Assembly (NCBI GenBank): GCA_934098735.1
Contig: CAKOOS010000003.1
Span: forward strand, 45,007-109,006
DNA length: 64,000 nt
Direction of reading: 5' to 3'
From: an uncultured Bacilli bacterium
GTDB lineage: Bacteria > Bacillota_I > Bacilli_A > RF39 > UBA660
Shown: positions 44,030-53,514 of the stretch, piece by piece
How positions within the stretch are numbered: position 1 is the first letter of the stretch
How the letters are laid out: every line of letters begins with the position of its first letter
Translations under genes and position numbers: made by a program
The notes under the pieces: generated by a model
Database searches by the model: none
What the model saw: the letters and a program-made list of their open reading frames with translations, nothing else
Told to the model about the DNA's origin: nothing

Positions 44030-45676
44030 ATGGACAAAAATAAAGACTTATTTTTATTAGGCGTACTTTTAATAGTTTTAACGTTTGTCTTAGGTATAAA
44101 TATTTATGAAGATTACAAAGAGAAAAATGCCATTAATATAAAAGAATATCCTTTTTCTAGTTATGATCTTTTTATAGATGGATTTTCATTTGTTGGTGAA
44201 GAAGAAGGAAATAATAGTATTTATTTACTTTATAAGGGTACTGAAAATTATTTATTAAAAGAAATATCTATGCAAAATAATGAAAGTACCAAAACATTTA
44301 AGACCAGTGATGAATGTAATTTAGAGAGAAATGATAACGATGTATATATAGTTTGTAAAAATGAAAATTACTTAAAAGTATATGACTTAAATATAAATGA
44401 AGTGATAAAAGGACAAATGACAAGTAATTATAATTATGTCCAAAATCAAAAAAATAAATATCATGTTTATCAAAGTAATAATGATAAGTATCCAGTAGTT
44501 TTAAATTCTGCCTGTCAAGATTTTTGTTATTTATTAAGAAGTGATGAAATTATAAATAAAGTTGCTATATATAAAGAAAATGTCTTGAAAGAGAGTAATG
44601 TTTCAAATTATGGAATATACGAAAATGGAATATTTACATGGGATACTAAAAATATTAAAATATATGATCCAGATTTAGATGGCATAAAAGAGTTTAAAAT
44701 ACCTAGTAAAGCCTTGGAGAATAATATAGTTACGTTAAGTTCTAATAATTATTATTTTTATTATTTAAATAACACAAATATAATTGTTTATAATTTGTAT
44801 AAAGAAGAAGAAATATCAAGTATAAGTATTAAAAAAATAGATGAAAAGATAAATGAAATAAAATTAAATGGTAATTATTTATATGTTTTTACGAGTAATA
44901 AACTATATATATATGATGTAAGTAAAATAGAAAAGAATGAAGAAGAAAATGCTTTATATTATGAAAATAACTTAATTGATAAAAAGATTAATTATTTTAA
45001 AGAAAATTATAATGTAAATATTTTAGCTTATGAAAATCCTAGCAATTTAAATAGTAATTATTATATAACTAAAGTCACTAATTATAATGATTTAATAAAT
45101 GCATTAAATTATATTGAAGATTATTTTATTTTCTTTAATAAAGAATTCTTTAGTCGTTTTTATGAGTATAATATGACTGGATTAAATATTTATTTTGCCG
45201 AAAATATTAAAGGAATAACTAATGGATATAATAATGCAAATGTTGTTGGAGTTTCATTTAAGAAAAATAATGAATATATTATTGTTCTTAGTTTAAATTC
45301 TGGAGAAAATGTGGCAAATATTTTAGCACATGAAACAATGCATATTATAGATTCATATTTAAATTTAAAAAATGCTTCATTTAATTATTGGAATGACTAT
45401 AACCCATCAGGATTTGTCTATTCATACACTTATTATCCTAATGAAATTTATAAAGATACTTTAGTGGCAAATAAAGAATATGAAAATAATATTTATTTTG
45501 TAGATAATTATGCCAGGAGTAGTGCTGAAGAAGATAGAGCCCGTTTATTTGAATATGTTTGTAAGGGGGAAGATTTTTATAACTATCCACATTTATATGA
45601 AAAAATGAAATACTTAAAAAGTGTTTTACTATCTAATTTTCCCGAATTAAAATCTGTTAATATTTTTCAAAGTTAG
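44030..45676 (+). CDS. Membrane-tethered zincin, second copy
   Basis: 548 residues from ATG 44030, which has AGGAAG 8 bases upstream; an earlier in-frame ATG at 43994 lacks a ribosome site. N-terminal anchor (about 8-26), a long beta-rich region (about 30-310) whose repeating short strands (YLLYKGTENYLLKEI, YVFTSNKLYIYDVS) suggest a propeller-like fold. The C-terminal domain has HETMHIIDSY (H434 to H438) and SAEEDRARLFEY. The same HExxH, ID-S-Y and EDRA elements occur in the protein at 17843, so the catalytic domains are homologous while their outside domains differ. Predicted extracellular metallopeptidase; catalysis is inferred. Confidence 0.7.
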   Translation: MDKNKDLFLLGVLLIVLTFVLGINIYEDYKEKNAINIKEYPFSSYDLFIDGFSFVGEEEGNNSIYLLYKGTENYLLKEISMQNNESTKTFKTSDECNLERNDNDVYIVCKNENYLKVYDLNINEVIKGQMTSNYNYVQNQKNKYHVYQSNNDKYPVVLNSACQDFCYLLRSDEIINKVAIYKENVLKESNVSNYGIYENGIFTWDTKNIKIYDPDLDGIKEFKIPSKALENNIVTLSSNNYYFYYLNNTNIIVYNLYKEEEISSISIKKIDEKINEIKLNGNYLYVFTSNKLYIYDVSKIEKNEEENALYYENNLIDKKINYFKENYNVNILAYENPSNLNSNYYITKVTNYNDLINALNYIEDYFIFFNKEFFSRFYEYNMTGLNIYFAENIKGITNGYNNANVVGVSFKKNNEYIIVLSLNSGENVANILAHETMHIIDSYLNLKNASFNYWNDYNPSGFVYSYTYYPNEIYKDTLVANKEYENNIYFVDNYARSSAEEDRARLFEYVCKGEDFYNYPHLYEKMKYLKSVLLSNFPELKSVNIFQS

Positions 45677-45677
45677 A

Positions 45678-45706
45678 TTGACAAATGTTTAAACTTTGTA
45701 TATATT
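45678..45706 (+). promoter_or_regulatory. mazEF promoter
   Basis: TTGACA (45678-45683), 17-bp spacer, TATATT (45701-45706). The spacer contains the palindrome GTTTAAAC (45687-45694) flanked by ACAAA and TTTGT, a plausible MazE/MazEF autoregulatory site. Confidence 0.6.
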
Positions 45707-45725
45707 ATAAATGGAGGGATGAGTA

Positions 45726-45971
45726 ATGGAAAGTAAGATGCAAAAATGGGGAAATTCTTGTGGGGTTAGAATTCCTAAAGTTTTTTTAGATTCTTTAAAT
45801 TTAAAATCTGGTGATGATATAAATATTGAGAAAGATGAGAATAAAATAATTATTACCAAAGTAACAAAAGAAAAAGAATCTTTGAAAGCACGAATTGCAA
45901 AGTATGATGGTCCGAACATGTGTGAAGATTTTGGTTGGGACGAAGAATTATGGGGGAGGGAAATATGGTAA
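45726..45971 (+). CDS. mazE: MazE-like antitoxin
   Basis: 81 residues: an N-terminal AbrB/MazE swapped-hairpin DNA-binding domain (MQKWGNSCGVRIPKVFLDSL, that is KWGNSCGVRIPK and NLKSGDDINIE) followed by an acidic C-terminal tail (GPNMCEDFGWDEELWG) that in MazE wraps the toxin. GGAGGG ribosome site. Its last 7 bases overlap the toxin start, the standard antitoxin-first arrangement. It should repress its own promoter. Confidence 0.92.
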   Translation: MESKMQKWGNSCGVRIPKVFLDSLNLKSGDDINIEKDENKIIITKVTKEKESLKARIAKYDGPNMCEDFGWDEELWGREIW

Positions 45972-46309
45972 ATTATGTTCCAAAAGAAAGAGATATTGTT
46001 TTTATAGATTTTAGTCCAATTAAAGGACATGAACAAAGTGGAAAAAGACCTGCTTTAGTAATTAGTAATAAAATTTTTAATCAGTTTACTAATATGGCGA
46101 TAGTTTGTCCACTTAGTAGCAACACAAAAGACTTTCCAACACATTATGAATTAAAAAGTCCTAAAACTATAAAAGGTTCAGTTTTATGTGAACATATTAG
46201 AAGTATAGACTATGTCAAAAGAAATATAAAGTTTGTTGAACGATGCAGTGAATATGAATATGAAAATATAATAGAGTTAATAAAAAGTTTCTTTGAAAAA
46301 GAAAACTAG
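45965..46309 (+). CDS. mazF: MazF-family endoribonuclease toxin
   Basis: 114-residue ribosome-independent mRNA interferase. PemK/MazF fold markers: GDIV-type strand RDIVFIDFSP, GHEQSGKRPALVIS (with the conserved R), and AIVCPLSSN. I choose the ATG at 45965, 5 bases after GGGAGG; the longer frame has no such site. Intact, so the module is probably functional. It lies among housekeeping genes, so it is a chromosomal type II toxin-antitoxin pair, not part of an obvious element. Confidence 0.93.
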   Translation: MVNYVPKERDIVFIDFSPIKGHEQSGKRPALVISNKIFNQFTNMAIVCPLSSNTKDFPTHYELKSPKTIKGSVLCEHIRSIDYVKRNIKFVERCSEYEYENIIELIKSFFEKEN

Positions 46310-46338
46310 CATGATAAAATGAATATGGAGATGAAAAA

Positions 46339-47772
46339 ATGAAAGTTAGAACACGTTTTGCTCCGAGTCCAACGGGGTATATGCATATTGGAAATTTAAG
46401 AACAGCTATATTTGAATACTTATTAGCTAAAAAATATGATGGAGATTTTATTTTAAGAATAGAAGATACAGATCAAGAAAGACAAGTTGAAGGGGCAATA
46501 GATTTTATATATAAAACTTTAGAAATTTGTGGTTTTAAGATTGATGAAGGACCTAGAAATGAAAAAGAATATGGTCCTTACATACAAAGTGAAAGAAAAG
46601 CTATTTATAAAAAGTACGCTGAAAAGTTAGTTGAAATGGGTAAAGCTTATTATTGCTTTTGTAGTGAAGATGAATTAAATGAAATGCGCAGAAAAGCTGA
46701 TGAAAGAAAGAAACCATTTTTATATGATGGACGTTGTAGTAGACTAAGTAAAGAAAAGATTGCAGAAAATTTAGCTAACAATGTTCCTTATGTTATAAGA
46801 CAAAAAATGCCTAAAACAGGCTATACTTTGATTGAAGATGTAGTTTATGGAAAAATAAAAATTGATAATAGTATTTTAGATGATCAAATACTTTTAAAAA
46901 GTGATGGCTTTCCAACATATAATTTTGCAAATGTCATTGATGATCACTTAATGAAGATAACTCATGTTATAAGAGGAAAAGAATATTTAGATCAAACAGC
47001 AAAATACAACTTATTATATGAAGCATTTGGCTGGGAAAAACCAATTTATGCTCATGTTGCTATGGTCCTTGGAGAAGATGGAAGTAAACTTTCTAAAAGA
47101 AATGGTGATGCTTCATTCATGGATTTATATAATGAAGGATTTTTACCCGAAGCTATAGTTAACTATTTAGCTTTACTTGGATGGAGTCCTGAGGTAAATC
47201 AAGAAATATTTTCTATGGAAGAATTAATTGAAAACTTTAATGAAAATAGAATTAGTAAATCATCAAGTCAATATGATGTAAAAAAACTAGAATGGTTTAA
47301 TCATCACTATATAAATAAAATGGATGATGAAAGTTATTTAAAATGGATTAAAAACTATTTTACAAATGATACTGAAGGAAAAAGTGAAAATTGGATAGAT
47401 AGACTACTTTTAATTTATAAAGATCACCTAAATTATGGTAAAGAAATAAATGAACTAACTAAAGATTTCTTTAGTGATGAATTTGTTATTAATGAAGAAG
47501 CTAAAGAATTTATGAAAAGTGATGAAATAATAAAAACAGTTGTAGAAACATTTAAAGAAGAAATAGAAAATGTTGAAAATTGGAATGTTGAAGAACTGGC
47601 AAATGTTATAAATAGAGTCAAAGAAAAATCCGGAGTAAAAGGAAAAATGCTTTATATGCCAATTAGAATTGCTGCAAGTGGTATAATGCACGGCCCAGAA
47701 CTTGCTGATACTTTATACTTAATTGGCAAAGATAAAATATTAAATAGGTTAGAAAATGGCCAAAATTATTAA
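46339..47772 (+). CDS. gltX: Glutamyl-tRNA synthetase
   Basis: 477-residue class I synthetase. HIGH motif in PSPTGYMHIGNLRTA, the KMSKS variant KLSKRNGD, and a discriminating GlnRS/GluRS layout (RIEDTDQERQVEGA). Bacillota without GlnRS use a non-discriminating GluRS together with GatCAB; that cannot be judged here. The last 17 bases overlap the next gene. Confidence 0.98.
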   Translation: MKVRTRFAPSPTGYMHIGNLRTAIFEYLLAKKYDGDFILRIEDTDQERQVEGAIDFIYKTLEICGFKIDEGPRNEKEYGPYIQSERKAIYKKYAEKLVEMGKAYYCFCSEDELNEMRRKADERKKPFLYDGRCSRLSKEKIAENLANNVPYVIRQKMPKTGYTLIEDVVYGKIKIDNSILDDQILLKSDGFPTYNFANVIDDHLMKITHVIRGKEYLDQTAKYNLLYEAFGWEKPIYAHVAMVLGEDGSKLSKRNGDASFMDLYNEGFLPEAIVNYLALLGWSPEVNQEIFSMEELIENFNENRISKSSSQYDVKKLEWFNHHYINKMDDESYLKWIKNYFTNDTEGKSENWIDRLLLIYKDHLNYGKEINELTKDFFSDEFVINEEAKEFMKSDEIIKTVVETFKEEIENVENWNVEELANVINRVKEKSGVKGKMLYMPIRIAASGIMHGPELADTLYLIGKDKILNRLENGQNY

Positions 47773-48145
47773 AAAATTACTACCATTTTTAGTTATAGCA
47801 TTAATTATCTACTTAATATATTTAGCCTTTTTTAAGGGAGATAAGATAATAACTCGTTTTGATAGAGAATTTACACTTAAAATTTCAGATACTGCCGAAG
47901 TTGAAAGCGAAGCTTTTGTCAAATTAATTGGCATTGATGACAACACATGTAAAGAAACTGACTGTGAGCGTGAAGGCGAAAAAGTAGCTAAAATAATAAT
48001 TGTAAATAATCATCAAATAAATTATGTTAAACTCGGAACTTTAGCAGAATCTGAGAAAACGTTTGCCAAAATTAATTATACAATTAAGCTTATTGGCATA
48101 GATAATAATGAGGCTACACTAAAACTTGAAAAAAATAGTAATTAA
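47756..48145 (+). CDS. Small membrane-anchored protein between gltX and cysS
   Basis: 129 residues: N-terminal span (about 8-27), then a beta-rich extracellular domain with a Cys pair (NTCKETDC) and a repeated LIGID segment (VKLIGIDDN and IKLIGIDNN), suggesting an internally duplicated small fold. Overlaps gltX by 17 bases and ends 10 bases before cysS. Not recognised. Confidence 0.6.
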   Translation: MAKIIKKLLPFLVIALIIYLIYLAFFKGDKIITRFDREFTLKISDTAEVESEAFVKLIGIDDNTCKETDCEREGEKVAKIIIVNNHQINYVKLGTLAESEKTFAKINYTIKLIGIDNNEATLKLEKNSN

Positions 48146-48155
48146 GGAGACTAAA

Positions 48156-49544
48156 ATGAAATTATATAATACACTTTCAAGAGAAATAGAAGATTTTATT
48201 CCGTGGAATAATGAACAAGTGGGATTTTATACCTGTGGGCCAACAGTATATCATTATGCTCACATAGGTAATATGCGTAATTACATAGGTCATGATATTT
48301 TGGATAAAACATTAAGATATCTAGGCTATAATGTAAAGAGAGTTATGAATATTACTGATGTAGGACATCTTACTAGTGATTCAGATTCTGGAGAAGATAA
48401 AATGGTTAAAAGTGCTTTAAAAGAACATAAAACTGTTATGGATATAGCTAGATTTTATACTGATGCCTTTTTTCATGATTTTGATTTAGTAAATAATCGT
48501 ATGCCTGATGTTGTAAGTCCTGCAACAGCAAATATAAATGAATATATTAAAATAATTGAAAGTTTACTTGATAAAGGATATGCTTATCAAAGTGGAGGAA
48601 ACATTTATTTTGATACAACAAAACTAGATGATTATTATAAACTTACAAATCATAAAGCTGATGAAATGGTTGTAGGAGTCAGAGATGGTGTTGAAAATGA
48701 TGATTCAAAAAGAAATCAAAATGATTTTGTATTATGGTTTACAAAGTCAAAATTTGCTGATCAAGAGCTTAAATGGGAAAGTCCTTGGGGATTAGGGTAT
48801 CCAGGATGGCATATTGAATGTAGTGGTATAAGTATCAAGTATTTAGGAGAGTATCTAGACATACATGGTGGGGGAGTAGATAACATTTTTCCTCATCATA
48901 CCAATGAAATAGCCCAAAGTGAATCTTATATAGGCCATAAATGGTGCAAGTATTGGTTTCATAATGAACACCTAAATGATGAAGAAGGAAAAATGAGTAA
49001 GAGTAAAGGAAACATTCTTACAGTGTCAAGTTTAAAAGAAAAAGGTTATAATCCTCTTAGCTTTAGATATATGTGTTTATTAAGTCACTATCGACGCCAA
49101 TTAGTTTTCTCATTTAACTCTCTTACTGGAGCAGAAAATGCTTATAAAAAACTTCGTAATAAAACAGCTACATTAAAGTATGATGAAAAAATTAATGAAG
49201 AAGAATATGATAAATGGAATAATTTATTTAAAAAGTGTTTAGAAGATGATCTAAATACAGCCAATGCTATCACAGTTTTACATGATTTATTAAAAAGTGC
49301 TGTGGACATGGGTACAAAATATAAATTAGTTCACGATTTTGACAAAGTGTTGAGCTTAGATTTATTAAAAGAAAATACTAAAAAAGTAGATGATGAAGAA
49401 GAAATACTTCATAAAATAAATTTAAGAAATGAAGCTAAAAAAAATAAAGATTATCAAAAGGCTGACGAAATACGTGAAGAACTACTTAAAAAAGGAATTG
49501 TTTTAAAAGACACTAGAGAAGGGACCATTTACGAGGTAATTTAG
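48156..49544 (+). CDS. cysS: Cysteinyl-tRNA synthetase
   Basis: 462-residue class I synthetase. YTCGPTVYHYAHIGNMRNY with the zinc-ligand Cys and HIGH, WHIECSG and HHTNEIAQSE for zinc and Cys binding, KMSKSKGN. I choose ATG 48156, which has AAGGAGA 8 bases upstream; a frame from 48126 has no ribosome site. Stop overlaps the GTG start of the next gene. Confidence 0.98.
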   Translation: MKLYNTLSREIEDFIPWNNEQVGFYTCGPTVYHYAHIGNMRNYIGHDILDKTLRYLGYNVKRVMNITDVGHLTSDSDSGEDKMVKSALKEHKTVMDIARFYTDAFFHDFDLVNNRMPDVVSPATANINEYIKIIESLLDKGYAYQSGGNIYFDTTKLDDYYKLTNHKADEMVVGVRDGVENDDSKRNQNDFVLWFTKSKFADQELKWESPWGLGYPGWHIECSGISIKYLGEYLDIHGGGVDNIFPHHTNEIAQSESYIGHKWCKYWFHNEHLNDEEGKMSKSKGNILTVSSLKEKGYNPLSFRYMCLLSHYRRQLVFSFNSLTGAENAYKKLRNKTATLKYDEKINEEEYDKWNNLFKKCLEDDLNTANAITVLHDLLKSAVDMGTKYKLVHDFDKVLSLDLLKENTKKVDDEEEILHKINLRNEAKKNKDYQKADEIREELLKKGIVLKDTREGTIYEVI

Positions 49545-50716
49545 TGAAAAAATATTTAATTGCTTTTCTAACCATTCTATGTATTGGAATAAAAAGTCCT
49601 TTAGCAGTAACCAGTCAAAATATTATTCTATACAATTTAAATGATGATAATGTTTTATATGAAAAGAATTCTCATGAAAAAGTTAGTATAGCAAGTTTAA
49701 CTAAAATAATGACAGCAACGGTAGCTTTAGAAAATATTTCTGATTTAAGTGAAAAAGTTATAATAACTTCGAAAGATTTTTTAGAAACAGATGGTTATGC
49801 CAAAGCTGGATTTAAAAAGGGAGATATAGTAACATTTGAGGATTTATTATATGGCATATTATTACCAAGCGGAGCTGAGGCTGTAAATGCTACGATTAAT
49901 AATACTCTTAAAGAGAATTTTGTTATAGAAATGAATAATATAGCTAAGAAAATTGGTTTAGAAAATACTAGTTTTGAAAATCCAATTGGCAAAGATAATG
50001 ATAATAATTATTCAACAGCTGATGATGTAGCTAAACTTTTGAAATATGCCTTAAAAAATCCAGAATTTAAAAAAATTTTTACAACTAAGAAGTACACAAC
50101 TAGTAATGGACTAGTCCTAAATAGTACACTAAATAGATACAGTGATGTTTTTGATACAAATAAAATTATCGGAGCTAAAAGTGGTTTTACTAAAAATGCT
50201 GGAAGATGCTTAGCATCAATTACTACTTTAAATGATGTAAATTATCTTCTTGTTGTGCTTAATGCTGATCAGAGTATTCCTTCAAATGCTATTAAAGATT
50301 CCTTAGAAATCTATGAGTATTATGATGAAAATTATAGTTATCAAATAATATTAGATAAAGATGAAGTATTAAAAAGTGTTCCAATTAAATTTAGTAAAGA
50401 AAAATATTATGATATAAAGGGACATGAAAACATTTCTAAATATTTGCTAAATAATACCAAAGATAATTTGAAAATAGTTTATGATGGAAAAGATGAAATT
50501 GATTATAAAATGGCCAAAGGAACACTACTCGGAGAAATAAAAATATATGATGGTGAAAATTTACTTGCGAAAGAAAATGTATATCTAGAAAAAAATATTA
50601 CTTATTATCCACTTGAAATATGGTTTTTAGTAATAGTTATTGTAAGCATATTAATAATTTTTATAATAAACAAATTTATAAAAAGGGGAAAAGGAAAAAA
50701 ATATCAAAAGAGATGA
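49544..50716 (+). CDS. D-alanyl-D-alanine carboxypeptidase (S11 family)
   Basis: 390 residues. Signal peptide (about 1-22), S11 penicillin-binding fold with SLTK (S51-K54), the second motif as SGA (109-111; usually SGN) in LLPSGAEA, and the third as KSG (212-214; usually KTG) in GAKSGFTKNAGRC. A C-terminal PBP5-like beta domain and a final membrane span (about 355-377) follow. It trims the terminal D-Ala of peptidoglycan stem peptides outside the membrane. GTG start overlapping cysS. Confidence 0.9.
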   Translation: MKKYLIAFLTILCIGIKSPLAVTSQNIILYNLNDDNVLYEKNSHEKVSIASLTKIMTATVALENISDLSEKVIITSKDFLETDGYAKAGFKKGDIVTFEDLLYGILLPSGAEAVNATINNTLKENFVIEMNNIAKKIGLENTSFENPIGKDNDNNYSTADDVAKLLKYALKNPEFKKIFTTKKYTTSNGLVLNSTLNRYSDVFDTNKIIGAKSGFTKNAGRCLASITTLNDVNYLLVVLNADQSIPSNAIKDSLEIYEYYDENYSYQIILDKDEVLKSVPIKFSKEKYYDIKGHENISKYLLNNTKDNLKIVYDGKDEIDYKMAKGTLLGEIKIYDGENLLAKENVYLEKNITYYPLEIWFLVIVIVSILIIFIINKFIKRGKGKKYQKR

Positions 50717-50722
50717 TAAGAA

Positions 50723-51736
50723 ATGCCAAAAATAAGTATAATAATACCTGTTTATAATGCTGAAAAATATTTGCATGAATGTTTAGATTCTGTTGTAAAT
50801 CAATCTTTAGATGATATAGAAATAATAGCTATTGATGATGCATCTAAAGATAATAGCTACAAAATTTTAAAAGAATATGAAGATAGATATCCTAGTAAAA
50901 TAAAGGTTTTTAAAAATAAAATAAATTTAGGCCAAGGTCAAACAAAAAATAAAGCCTTAAAATTTGCTACTGGAAAGTATATTGGTTTTGTAGATAGTGA
51001 TGACTATGTTCATTATCAAATGTTTGAAACTCTTTATAAAGAAGCTATAGAAAATAATTATCCTGAAGTTATCACAACTGGTATAGCTTTTGTTAAAAAT
51101 GATTATAAGGCACCTCAGGAACCAGAAGAAGGCTATAGAAAAGATGTTTATGATCCAGCAAATACTTTTAGTCATGTATTAGAGCAATCACCATCTTGTT
51201 GTAATAAAATTTTTTTAAGATCAAGTATCAATGATCTTAAGTTTACAAAAGGTATGTGGGAAGATATTGCTTATAGCTACAGTAGTTTATTTAATGCAAA
51301 TAAAATAGTTCATGTATCTTTTCAAAATTATTTCTATCGCAAACAACTTGATAGTGGAATATCAGCTCGTGGTTTTTGTCCGAATATTCATTTATTGGAT
51401 ATTTTTAGAGTTTGTGATGATTTGAAAAATAATACTATAAAATCTGGCCGCTATTTTCGTTTAAAAACACAAATTGACTTTGTAATTTATAGATCATGCT
51501 TGCAAAGAATAAGTGAAGTACTAAGATGGAATATTCCAGAGCGAAAAAAAGAATCTTTATGTTATTTCTTACATTTAAAAATAGTTGAAAAATATGGAGA
51601 TTATCGAAAATTTAATGATGATATTTTATCAGTATGTATGGGAGTTATGGAACTTGATAAATTAAAAAACATAGTAAAAAAATACGAAAATAAGCCAAGC
51701 ATTGGGATAAGTAGAAAAAGAATTAATAGCAAATAA
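50723..51736 (+). CDS. Family 2 glycosyltransferase (EpsJ/CpsI-like)
   Basis: 337 residues: IIPVYNAEKYLHECLDSV at the start, DDASKDNS (38-45) and the metal motif DSDD (91-94), typical of GT2 enzymes that build surface polysaccharide or teichoic glycans. C-terminal part is helical, without membrane spans. Co-oriented and 6 bases after the carboxypeptidase gene; ends at a perfect terminator. The sugar and acceptor cannot be told. Confidence 0.85.
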   Translation: MPKISIIIPVYNAEKYLHECLDSVVNQSLDDIEIIAIDDASKDNSYKILKEYEDRYPSKIKVFKNKINLGQGQTKNKALKFATGKYIGFVDSDDYVHYQMFETLYKEAIENNYPEVITTGIAFVKNDYKAPQEPEEGYRKDVYDPANTFSHVLEQSPSCCNKIFLRSSINDLKFTKGMWEDIAYSYSSLFNANKIVHVSFQNYFYRKQLDSGISARGFCPNIHLLDIFRVCDDLKNNTIKSGRYFRLKTQIDFVIYRSCLQRISEVLRWNIPERKKESLCYFLHLKIVEKYGDYRKFNDDILSVCMGVMELDKLKNIVKKYENKPSIGISRKRINSK

Positions 51737-51765
51737 AAACTTTTACACAACGTAAAAGTTTTTTT
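51735..51765 (+). terminator. Intrinsic terminator
   Basis: 12-bp perfect stem AAAAACTTTTAC (51735-51746) with GTAAAAGTTTTT (51752-51763), 5-base loop, T run. Confidence 0.85.
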
Positions 51766-51766
51766 A

Positions 51767-52465
51767 TTACATACCCATTAATTTAATAGCTAGGAACATT
51801 CCAAATGTTAAAGCAGAAGTAACAATTAATATTATGCTTGTATAACCAGCAGTTCCCATATGTTGCTTTTCTTTAAGTCTTTTAAGATATTCTTCGTTTT
51901 TAGCAAATTCACTATAGCCACCAAAAGAAGCTTTTTTTCTAGTTAAATGCATTCCTTCATTTAAAGAATTATTATTTTGATAAGCATTTGCTAATAAATC
52001 CAATGCACTTTGATCATTTCTATTATTTAAAGTAGCATAATCAATAATTTTTTTTGCATCATTTACATCTTTATAAAACTCTTGAATACTTACATTATTT
52101 TGATTTTCTTCAAATAGTTCTTTATTATCCTTAAGTATTTGTAAACGATCATTATATCGATTAATATAGCTATCAATAAAACTTGCTTCTTCTTCTGTAA
52201 TTACAAATTGATTAAAGTAGTTTAGCATTTGTACATTTTCGTTACTATTTTGATAAAAAGCATTCTTAAAATATAAATATATATCATCTGGACTCATGCT
52301 AAAAAAAATAGGATCAATACGACTTAAACCATATCCATTTAATTTAATTATATTTCCCTCATAGATTAAACTATCAGTTTTAGTATCATATATAAATTCA
52401 GCTAAATTAGGATATTTTTTTTGATAATTAGTTAAAATTGTTTCATTATAATTTATACTTTCCAT
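51767..52465 (-). CDS. Tail-anchored helical protein, unknown function
   Basis: 232 residues, mostly helical and acidic, with a single C-terminal span (about 207-229) and no signal peptide, so the bulk is cytoplasmic. The N-terminal region has FIYDTKTDSLIYEGNIIKL; a basic KRLKEKQ lies just before the span. Unrecognised. The facing terminator at 51735 separates it from the plus-strand operon. Confidence 0.6.
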   Translation of the reverse strand: MESINYNETILTNYQKKYPNLAEFIYDTKTDSLIYEGNIIKLNGYGLSRIDPIFFSMSPDDIYLYFKNAFYQNSNENVQMLNYFNQFVITEEEASFIDSYINRYNDRLQILKDNKELFEENQNNVSIQEFYKDVNDAKKIIDYATLNNRNDQSALDLLANAYQNNNSLNEGMHLTRKKASFGGYSEFAKNEEYLKRLKEKQHMGTAGYTSIILIVTSALTFGMFLAIKLMGM

Positions 52466-52677
52466 ATAAGTATCACTCCTAGTATCAAAATAAGTTTATC
52501 AAATTTTAAGTTAAAAAACAACAAGAAGTTTTATAAATATTTTAAATAGATTGAAATAATAAATAAAAAAAGATTTATTTTTTAATATTTTAGAAATAAA
52601 TCTAAATAAAAATTAAAAATCTCTAGTTTGCAATATATTATCTATATTGATAAAGTTGTTTTTGAAAGGAGGATAAA

Positions 52678-53025
52678 ATGTTAAATCAAGTTGTATTAGT
52701 AGGAAGACTTACGGATGAACCCAGTATTGAAGAGACATCAAATGGAAAAAAACGCACTATTATAATAGTTGCAGTTCCTAGAAATTTTAAAAATTCAGAA
52801 GGTTTATTTGAAACAGATTTTATAAGATGTGTTTTATGGAATGGTATGGCATCAAATACTAAAGAGTATTGTCATAAAGGAGATGTAGTAGGAATTAAAG
52901 GAAGACTTCAAAATAGATCTTATGAAAATAGTAACAAAGAGATTAAATATATAACCGAGGTAATTGCAGAAAGAATATCTTTTTTAACTTCAAATAATAA
53001 AGAAAAAGATCTTAAACAAAATTGA
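52678..53025 (+). CDS. Small single-stranded DNA-binding protein
   Basis: 115-residue OB-fold protein: LNQVVLVGRLTDEPSIEET at the start, DFIRCVLWNGMA and YCHKGDVVGIKGRLQNRSYEN. It ends NKEKDLKQN and lacks the acidic DDDIPF-type tip that recruits partners in housekeeping SSB, so it is more like a short SsbB or an accessory SSB. GAAAGGAGG ribosome site. The 212 bases upstream contain no gene. Confidence 0.88.
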   Translation: MLNQVVLVGRLTDEPSIEETSNGKKRTIIIVAVPRNFKNSEGLFETDFIRCVLWNGMASNTKEYCHKGDVVGIKGRLQNRSYENSNKEIKYITEVIAERISFLTSNNKEKDLKQN

Positions 53026-53040
53026 CATAAGGTAAACAAC

Positions 53041-53070
53041 TTGCCAAAATGCTAGAACCTTAGCTATACT
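53041..53070 (+). promoter_or_regulatory. Promoter and candidate self-operator of the XRE regulator
   Basis: TTGCCA (53041-53046), 18-bp spacer, TATACT (53065-53070). The spacer contains GCTA (53051-53054) and TAGC (53061-53064), an inverted repeat placed to block polymerase. Confidence 0.5.
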
Positions 53071-53094
53071 TTACTTATAAAAGGAAGAGGTATT

Positions 53095-53451
53095 ATGCTA
53101 AGAGGTAATAGGTTAAAAAAGGCTAGATTAAAAAAGGGGCTTACGCAAGAAGAATTAGGAAATATCGTTGGTGTAGGTAAATCCGCTATTTGCTGTTATG
53201 AAAAGGAAACAAGAAATCCTAGTTTAGAAACTATTATTGAATTTATGAGTGTGCTCAAAGTTACATCAGACTATCTTTTAGGAACAGATACTTTAATAAA
53301 GACAGAAATAAATGAGAATATCGAATATCAACCAATGACTAAGGAAGAAGTAGCATTTATAAATGAATTAAGAAAAGATAAATTAGTATATGAAATATTA
53401 TTAGATGATCCTAAAAGAGGATCTGATTTAGTAAAAAAACATTTTGGCTAG
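53095..53451 (+). CDS. XRE-family transcriptional regulator
   Basis: 118 residues: Cro/C1-type helix-turn-helix at about 4-62 (LKKARLKKGLTQEELGNIVG, read as RLKKGLTQEELG and SAICCYEKETRNPSLETI, ending VTSDYLLGTD) and a short helical C-terminus. SlrR/immunity-repressor-like in shape, but no phage genes surround it. Probably autoregulated. Confidence 0.88.
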   Translation: MLRGNRLKKARLKKGLTQEELGNIVGVGKSAICCYEKETRNPSLETIIEFMSVLKVTSDYLLGTDTLIKTEINENIEYQPMTKEEVAFINELRKDKLVYEILLDDPKRGSDLVKKHFG

Positions 53452-53514
53452 AGTTAAACAAAGTCATCTTCTTTTTTTAAAAAATAAAACATATAATTTT
53501 AATGGTGAAATAAT

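Noticed and set aside
46310..46338. T-box leader before gltX
   Set aside because: Only 29 bases separate mazF and gltX, too short for a T-box; cysS likewise has 10 bases upstream.
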